From an uncultured Bacilli bacterium (GTDB lineage Bacteria; Bacillota_I; Bacilli_A; RFN20; CAG-826): DNA of 30,013 bases. The stretch is from positions 1 through 30,013 of the forward strand of contig CAKPNG010000019.1 of NCBI GenBank assembly GCA_934168325.1, in the 5' to 3' direction. Both the position numbers and the translations under genes were made by a program. The notes beneath the pieces are model-generated. The model saw only the letters and a list, made by a program, of their open reading frames with translations. It did not search any database and was not told the origin of the DNA. Below are positions 25,502-30,013 of the stretch, in pieces; the first letter of the stretch is position 1, and every line of letters starts with the position of its first letter.

Positions 25502-27988
25502 ATGAAGAAATTATTTATATCTACATTAATTTTATCTAGTTTGGTTTTTACTTATTCTAATAAGAATATTAATAAAATAGATAACGAAATTATTATTAAT
25601 AATAAAGATGCATTAGTTACTAGTAGTGTTACTTATGAGAATTTTGATAAAGTTCCAACAAGTTGGGAATTATATAATCAAAGTGATGTTAGTAATACTA
25701 AAACATCAATTAATGAAGATTATTTAGTTATAAGTCATGATAAAACTAAAGGTGTTAGTAATGATAAATATTATGGTAGTGTATATAACCTTAATGTTGG
25801 TAATACCTATAAAGATTTTACATTTACAATGACTTTTAAAATGACTGATTGGGCTGATGGTGCTAGATGGATTGGCATTGTTTATCATTCTAAGATGGTA
25901 GGTAATAATTTAACTGGTTATTTAATGAATTATAGAACTCAAAATGGGCAAAGTGCTTATTCTTATATCGATAAGAATAAGGGATTTCATGATACTGCTA
26001 CTAGTGGAAATATTGCCTTAACTGATAGAAATTTACATACTTTAAAGATTAAGATGAAAGGTAGTATTGCTACTCACTATATGGATGGTAAAGAAATAGT
26101 TAGTTGGGATACTAATGAAGCTAATAATAGTTTAGGATCTTTATATGATGAAGGGGGATTTTCTCTTATTGTAAATAGATCGACTTTAAATATTAAAAAG
26201 ATTAATATTATTCCTAGTGCAGAAGATACTACTATTGATAGTGATGAAACTTTAGTTGATACTTATCAAGCTGATACTAATATTGTTAATGGACCTACTA
26301 ATATTGCTAGAATTAATAATATTAATGATTTAAATACTATTGCTAATAGTAATAAATTACCTAGTAATGTTATATTAAATTTTAATAAAGATAAAAATAT
26401 TATTGATAAAGATGGTAACGTTATTGATAGTGCTAGTAATGTAATTGATAAATATTTAAAGCATAAAGTGATACCTATTTTTAAAGTAGAAGATATAGAA
26501 TCTAAAGATGCTTTAATTGATTTTTTAAATAATGATCGTAAATTGGTTGACGTTAGTGCATTAAGTAGTAAAGCTAGTTATATAAAAGAAATTCGTGAAA
26601 AATATCCTTATTCTAGAGGGATTTTAGAAGTAAATGAGTTAAATTCATCTATTAAAGATTTATATTTTGAATCTAATATTAACAATTGTCCTACTATTTT
26701 ACTTAGTGAAAAATTATCAACTTATGAAAATATTAATTACTTACATTCAAGAATGAAAACTGTTTGGACTAATTTAGATTCTACTAGTGAAGATAATATT
26801 CATAATGTAATATTTAGTGGAACTTATGGGATTGTAAGTGATGATTTTAATAAAGTTTATAATAAATTAGAATCTTATAAAGTAGATAATAATGGAACTA
26901 TTTTAACTCGTTCACCTTATAATATTGCTCATAGAGGATTACCAAAAAGCTATAATGAAAATAGTATAAGTGGAGTTAAAGCAGCAATTGAAAAAGGTGC
27001 AACTCATCTTGAACTTGATGTTTATTTAACTAAAGATAGACATTTAATGGTAAGCCATGATAATGATTTATCTAGAACTACAAATGCTCCTAAAAATACA
27101 TTAATTGAAGGATCAACATTTGATGAAGTAAGAGAATATGATTTAGATTTATTTACACCTAATGAAAAGGTTCCTGATTTATATGAAATATTTGATATAT
27201 TAAAAGAAGACAAAAAAGGTACTATCTTGGTTTGCGAATTAAAAACTCAAAATAGTGATGCAATTACAGTTATTAATAATGCTTTGGGTAATGATTATCC
27301 AACTTTAAAAGATCGTTTAGTATTTATTTCTTTTTATAGAAATCAATGTAAAGAAGCTCACGCTAGAGCTTGTGAAATACCTTGTGCTGATTTAAATACT
27401 TTAAATAGTGGTAATTTTATTGAGAATTTAGAAAGAATGGGAAAATATGGTAATGTAATTGATACTCCATATGGTAATAAATTATTAAATGAGAAGTATT
27501 TAAGGGATAGAGGAATAGTTGGTTGGTATTGGACTATGGATAATGAAGCTAGTATTGATGATGCTATTAATAATGGTTTCACTGGTATGACTAATAATAA
27601 AGCTGATTATTTTGGAACTAAAGTTCAATATATTACCTTAGATGAATTTAATGAATTACCTGATTTTAAAGTTAATGATGAAATTGATATTAATTTAGTT
27701 AAATATAATGGCGAAATTACTAAATCTAAAGGTAATATCGAAACTATTTATATTAATAATGGTAAAACTTATTTATCAATTAAATATAAATCTGATGATA
27801 TAATTCGTTATTCTTATTTAATTGAAGCTAAAATAAAAGAAAAAGAAGAAAAACCAATTGTTGATGATAATAAAAATAAAGGTTGTGGTGGTTCTATAGT
27901 TACTACAAGTATTATATTAAGTAGTGTTAGTTTAATAGGTCTATTAGTTTTATTACTTAATAAAAAAGTAAGAAACTTAAATAAATAA
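25502..27988 (+). CDS. Surface glycerophosphodiester phosphodiesterase with LamG-like domain and GCGGS C-terminal anchor
   Basis: An 828-residue exported protein with a signal peptide at about 1-20. Residues 45-240 form a concanavalin/LamG-like beta-sandwich (DWADGARWIGIVYHS). Residues 255-465 are an unassigned alpha/beta region. Residues 472-705 are a GDPD domain with His477-Arg478, Glu486-Asn487, the metal ligands Glu504 and Asp506 in ELDV, His519 in VSHD, and Glu579. The tail has a charged linker, KGCGGS at 793-798, a hydrophobic helix and KKVRNLNK. GDPD enzymes cleave glycerol-phosphate diesters; here the natural target could be glycerol-phosphate substituents on a bacterial glycan or teichoic acid. 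GGAG at the end of the rhamnosidase gene is the ribosome binding site. Confidence 0.87.
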   Translation: MKKLFISTLILSSLVFTYSNKNINKIDNEIIINNKDALVTSSVTYENFDKVPTSWELYNQSDVSNTKTSINEDYLVISHDKTKGVSNDKYYGSVYNLNVGNTYKDFTFTMTFKMTDWADGARWIGIVYHSKMVGNNLTGYLMNYRTQNGQSAYSYIDKNKGFHDTATSGNIALTDRNLHTLKIKMKGSIATHYMDGKEIVSWDTNEANNSLGSLYDEGGFSLIVNRSTLNIKKINIIPSAEDTTIDSDETLVDTYQADTNIVNGPTNIARINNINDLNTIANSNKLPSNVILNFNKDKNIIDKDGNVIDSASNVIDKYLKHKVIPIFKVEDIESKDALIDFLNNDRKLVDVSALSSKASYIKEIREKYPYSRGILEVNELNSSIKDLYFESNINNCPTILLSEKLSTYENINYLHSRMKTVWTNLDSTSEDNIHNVIFSGTYGIVSDDFNKVYNKLESYKVDNNGTILTRSPYNIAHRGLPKSYNENSISGVKAAIEKGATHLELDVYLTKDRHLMVSHDNDLSRTTNAPKNTLIEGSTFDEVREYDLDLFTPNEKVPDLYEIFDILKEDKKGTILVCELKTQNSDAITVINNALGNDYPTLKDRLVFISFYRNQCKEAHARACEIPCADLNTLNSGNFIENLERMGKYGNVIDTPYGNKLLNEKYLRDRGIVGWYWTMDNEASIDDAINNGFTGMTNNKADYFGTKVQYITLDEFNELPDFKVNDEIDINLVKYNGEITKSKGNIETIYINNGKTYLSIKYKSDDIIRYSYLIEAKIKEKEEKPIVDDNKNKGCGGSIVTTSIILSSVSLIGLLVLLLNKKVRNLNK

Positions 27989-28014
27989 ATTTATTGTTTA
28001 TAGGAGGTTATTTT

Positions 28015-28590
28015 ATGAAAACAGTAAAGGATAAATATTTAGTTGTTGGTGCAGATTTTGCTGGTTATCCATTAAAAGAGGCAGTTTGTGCTCATTTAAG
28101 AAAGAAGGGTTGGAAAATTGAAGATTTAGGTGTAACTGATCCTAATGATAATAATACTGAAAATATGTTCCATAGAGTAGGACTTAGAGTCGGTAGTAAA
28201 ATTAGTGAAGGCGAATATGAAAGAGCATTAATTTTCTGTGGAACAGGTATGGGAATTCATATCGCTGCTAGTAAATGTCCACATGTTCATGCTGGTGTAG
28301 TTGAATCAGTTCCTGCTGCTCGTAGAGCTATTACTGGAAATGGTGTTAATGTTTTAGCAATGGGTGCTTTCTATGTTGCTCCTGCTATGGGTTGTGATAT
28401 TGCTGATGCTTATTTAAGTGCTTCTTTAGGAAGTGATCAAACTTGGTGGCATAATTTCTATGAATTCCATAAATTAGCAATTGATGAATTAGAAGCATTT
28501 GATTATGAAGAATATAAAAAGAATGGTTTCAAGATGAAACATCTTGGAGATTTTGATTTAACTTTAGAAGATAAACCTGAAGATAAATAA
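28015..28590 (+). CDS. Atypical RpiB/LacA/LacB-family isomerase
   Basis: A 191-residue member of the RpiB/LacAB sugar-phosphate isomerase family, about 40 residues longer than E. coli RpiB at the C-terminus. The core FCGTGMGIHIAASK keeps the catalytic Cys75 and Thr77. The DH-x-G motif reads DFAG (Phe15 replaces His), Gly108 replaces the active-site His99 of E. coli, and the C-terminal Arg positions that bind phosphate in RpiB align with TWWHNFYEF (143-151). It is the last gene of the rhamnose operon, which lacks a recognisable rhaA. A role on a free or unusual deoxysugar, possibly rhamnose to rhamnulose, is inference. TAGGAGGT at 28001-28008 sets the start at ATG 28015. Confidence 0.85.
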   Translation: MKTVKDKYLVVGADFAGYPLKEAVCAHLRKKGWKIEDLGVTDPNDNNTENMFHRVGLRVGSKISEGEYERALIFCGTGMGIHIAASKCPHVHAGVVESVPAARRAITGNGVNVLAMGAFYVAPAMGCDIADAYLSASLGSDQTWWHNFYEFHKLAIDELEAFDYEEYKKNGFKMKHLGDFDLTLEDKPEDK

Positions 28591-28614
28591 TTCTTTATTT
28601 AAATAATTGTAAGT

Positions 28615-28650
28615 AAAAAAAGCATGGCTTAATTGAGTCATGTTTTTGCT
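28615..28650 (+). terminator. Rho-independent terminator of the rhamnose operon
   Basis: CATGGCT at 28623-28629 pairs with AGTCATG at 28636-28642 (one G-U pair) around a six-base loop, followed by TTTTTGCTTTT and preceded by an A-tract, 25 bases after the last operon gene. The A-tract makes it potentially bidirectional. It is the only convincing terminator that I see downstream of the operon promoter. Confidence 0.8.
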
Positions 28651-28749
28651 TTTCTAAAAAATAGTGAGATTTTGCAGTGCTTTTATTTAAAAATTATAGT
28701 TTTTTATTATGTGAATTACTAATTTTAATCTAATAATTTTAACTTTTGT

Positions 28750-28831
28750 CCGTTTATAGAACTTTTTTTGCTGAGTTTTATCCGTTTATAGAACTTTTTT
28801 TCTTAACTTTTAGCCGTTTATAGAACTTTTT
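28750..28831. repeat. Three direct repeats on a 32-bp period
   Basis: CCGTTTATAGAACTTTTT occurs at 28750, 28782 and 28814, exactly 32 bp apart; the 12-14 bases between copies are only partly similar, ending CTTTTAG or GTTTTAT. The array follows the terminator and precedes RHS debris. Repeated motifs of this kind are seen at the ends of IS21-like elements, but no transposase is near. The stretches 28651-28749 and 28832-28968 contain nothing else that I can identify. Confidence 0.75.
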
Positions 28832-28968
28832 AAAGGATGAATCTAAAGTGCAAAGTTGGAAAAAGACGAACTTTATGTTAAATTTTATAGAAGTTTAATG
28901 CAAATAATTTTATAATTAAACAAAAGAAACAAAGCATAAAATCTTAAATTCTTTTTACTAAATTTTGA

Positions 28969-29356
28969 TATGAATATGATGATTCTGGAATTAAAACAAG
29001 AAAAGTAAACACATATGGAATAGGGCATAATTTTATATATGAAAGTAATAAAAAATAAATGATGCTTATGAGCTAAATTTTTATACGGTGAAAATGATAT
29101 TCTATGCGGCTATATTAAAGATAATACATCAATTTATTATTATGTTAGAGATTTTTTAGGCAATGTTTTAGGCGTTACTAATGCATCAGGGACATTTGGA
29201 ATTGGTTATGGTGTTGGCGCATTGGTATCATTAATTCCTGGTGTTGAAGTATTTATTGCTCCATTTGTATCAGCTGGAGTTACATGGCTTATCGATTGTA
29301 CAAATGAAAAGTGGGGTTGGTTAGATGATGTCAAACAATGGTTTAATGACTTATAA
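28969..29356 (+). pseudogene. Degenerate C-terminal remnant of an RHS/YD-repeat toxin
   Basis: Two fragments in different frames have RHS-core character. The first (28969-29058) reads YEYDDSGIKTRKVN and onward to GHNFIYES, a typical YD-repeat. The second (29072-29356) reads FLYGENDILCGYI, then YYYVRDFLGNVLGVTN, the classic RHS strand. That runs directly into a Gly-rich hydrophobic stretch (FGIGYGVGALVSLIPG) and ends WGWLDDVKQWFNDL. There is no start codon, a frameshift separates the parts, and the RHS segment normally found between LGNVLGVTN and the toxin tip is missing, suggesting an internal deletion. RHS proteins deliver polymorphic C-terminal toxins; this copy is surely inactive. Its stop overlaps the following gene. 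Confidence 0.75.
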
Positions 29357-29882
29357 AAATAAATGGTTATCATTTATTAACAAAGGAATAATAGTTCTAT
29401 TATTAGTGTTACTGATGATGATAATCGTTCCTTTTTCATATTTAGTGTTTGCTTATTGGTCAAAAATGCCGATATTTATTAAGATATTTTGGCCAATTTT
29501 ATCAGCAATTATCTTAATTGGAGTAATAATTACATCATTAAATGGAATGATTATCACAAAAAAGGGATCCGTATTATTTTTACCTAACTTTAGATTTAAG
29601 AAATTTAATGTAAAAGATTTAGAGAGAATAGCAATAGTATTTACTGAATGGGAAAATAACAAGTATTCAGTAATGATAAAATTTATATATAAAAATGGTA
29701 AAGTTTTTTGTAAAGATTATTCAAAGCAATTTAGAAATATGAAAAATAAAAAATTAACTATGTCAATGTATACAATAACTAAAAGAAAAGTTGATATAAT
29801 TTGTAATAAGCTATTAGATTTAAACATTTGTATCACTACAATTATAGATAAGAATAGAAATATTACTTATCAAAGTAAATAA
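29325..29882 (+). CDS. Small membrane protein, possible orphan immunity protein of the RHS remnant
   Basis: A 185-residue protein of unknown family. Two strongly hydrophobic segments lie at about 17-45 and 47-74, followed by a charged, basic cytoplasmic-type domain containing FKKFNVKDLERIAIVFTEW, a PH-like/bPH2-like beta pattern. It could start at ATG 29325 or 29328, or at ATG 29346, whose ATGACTTATAA overlaps the stop of the RHS remnant; no ribosome binding site decides clearly. Position directly after and overlapping a polymorphic toxin end is the usual place for an immunity gene, and it remains intact while the toxin has decayed. The immunity role is inference from position. Confidence 0.6.
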   Translation: MMSNNGLMTYKNKWLSFINKGIIVLLLVLLMMIIVPFSYLVFAYWSKMPIFIKIFWPILSAIILIGVIITSLNGMIITKKGSVLFLPNFRFKKFNVKDLERIAIVFTEWENNKYSVMIKFIYKNGKVFCKDYSKQFRNMKNKKLTMSMYTITKRKVDIICNKLLDLNICITTIIDKNRNITYQSK

Positions 29883-30013
29883 AAATGTACAAGGGAAGAT
29901 GCTATGGAGTGAGAGGTTGGAAAAACTACAGACATTATATGCACTAGTCAACGTTTTGTAGACAATTTTTAGAATTGCCCTTATTTTCTTTGCTTTTAAT
30001 ATCATTTTGTTTC

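Noticed and set aside
28015..28590. Annotation as an ordinary ribose-5-phosphate isomerase B
   Set aside because: The active-site His and phosphate-binding Arg positions are substituted and the context is deoxyhexose catabolism, so the routine name would mislead.
28750..28831. Possible short CRISPR array
   Set aside because: The conserved core is only about 18-20 bp, the intervals are 12-14 bp and partly similar to each other, and no cas gene is present.
28960..29071. TGA read as Trp joining the two RHS fragments
   Set aside because: The fragments are in different frames and TAA stops also interrupt them, so a changed code does not restore the gene.
29820..30005. Minus-strand open frame at the right edge
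   Set aside because: It overlaps the end of the small membrane protein and has no domain or ribosome binding site; the edge region 29883-30013 shows no gene that I can support.

Overview
The window is a very AT-rich stretch of a Gram-positive chromosome. Strong purine-rich ribosome binding sites, lipoprotein signals of the LTSC type, a DeoR/CcpA-style control region and short AT-biased reading frames point to a Bacilli/Mollicutes-related gut lineage (Erysipelotrichia- or RF39-like). That placement is inference; no rRNA or marker gene is present. Trp is encoded by TGG throughout, and none of the roughly 20 intact genes stops with TGA.

Layout. Positions 1-1526 hold short tandem repeats followed by an AAA/DUF4143 ATPase. 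Positions 1722-3210 hold an overlapping pair: a divergent Lgt-family membrane protein and a CPBP-type intramembrane protease. A DeoR-family repressor (3272-4030, minus strand) diverges from a 15-gene operon (4368-28590, plus strand) that fills most of the window and ends at a hairpin terminator (28615-28650). The divergent control region carries two mirror-image arrays of TGAAAC on a 10-bp period. It also has an extended -10 promoter and a perfect CcpA cre site overlapping the predicted transcription start. Downstream (28750-29882) are 32-bp tandem repeats, a decayed RHS-repeat toxin end and a small membrane protein that could be its immunity partner.

The operon reads as a locus for capturing and degrading a rhamnose-containing glycan. 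Outside the membrane are a lipoprotein SGNH esterase, a solute-binding lipoprotein, two paralogous lipoprotein TIM-barrel proteins (GH71/GH99/WbsX-like, with a CBM9-like C-terminus), and a lipoprotein alpha/beta-hydrolase esterase. Two large surface proteins are also exported: a triplicated Ig-like protein and a glycerophosphodiesterase. Both end in the same Gly-Cys-Gly-Gly-Ser, hydrophobic helix, basic tail. Import is by two MalF/MalG-type permeases and an MsmK-type ATPase with unusual coiled-coil insertions. Inside the cell, two GH78 alpha-L-rhamnosidases without signal peptides, rhamnulokinase (RhaB) and rhamnulose-1-phosphate aldolase (RhaD) process the sugar to dihydroxyacetone phosphate and L-lactaldehyde. 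No RhaA-type L-rhamnose isomerase is present. An RpiB/LacA-like protein at the operon end has lost the family's active-site histidines and apparent phosphate-binding arginines, and may fill that step.

The two most novel signals are (i) the GCGGS C-terminal tails together with the neighbouring Lgt-like/CPBP pair, which could form a C-terminal lipidation/sorting system, and (ii) the atypical RpiB-like protein as a candidate non-phosphosugar isomerase.
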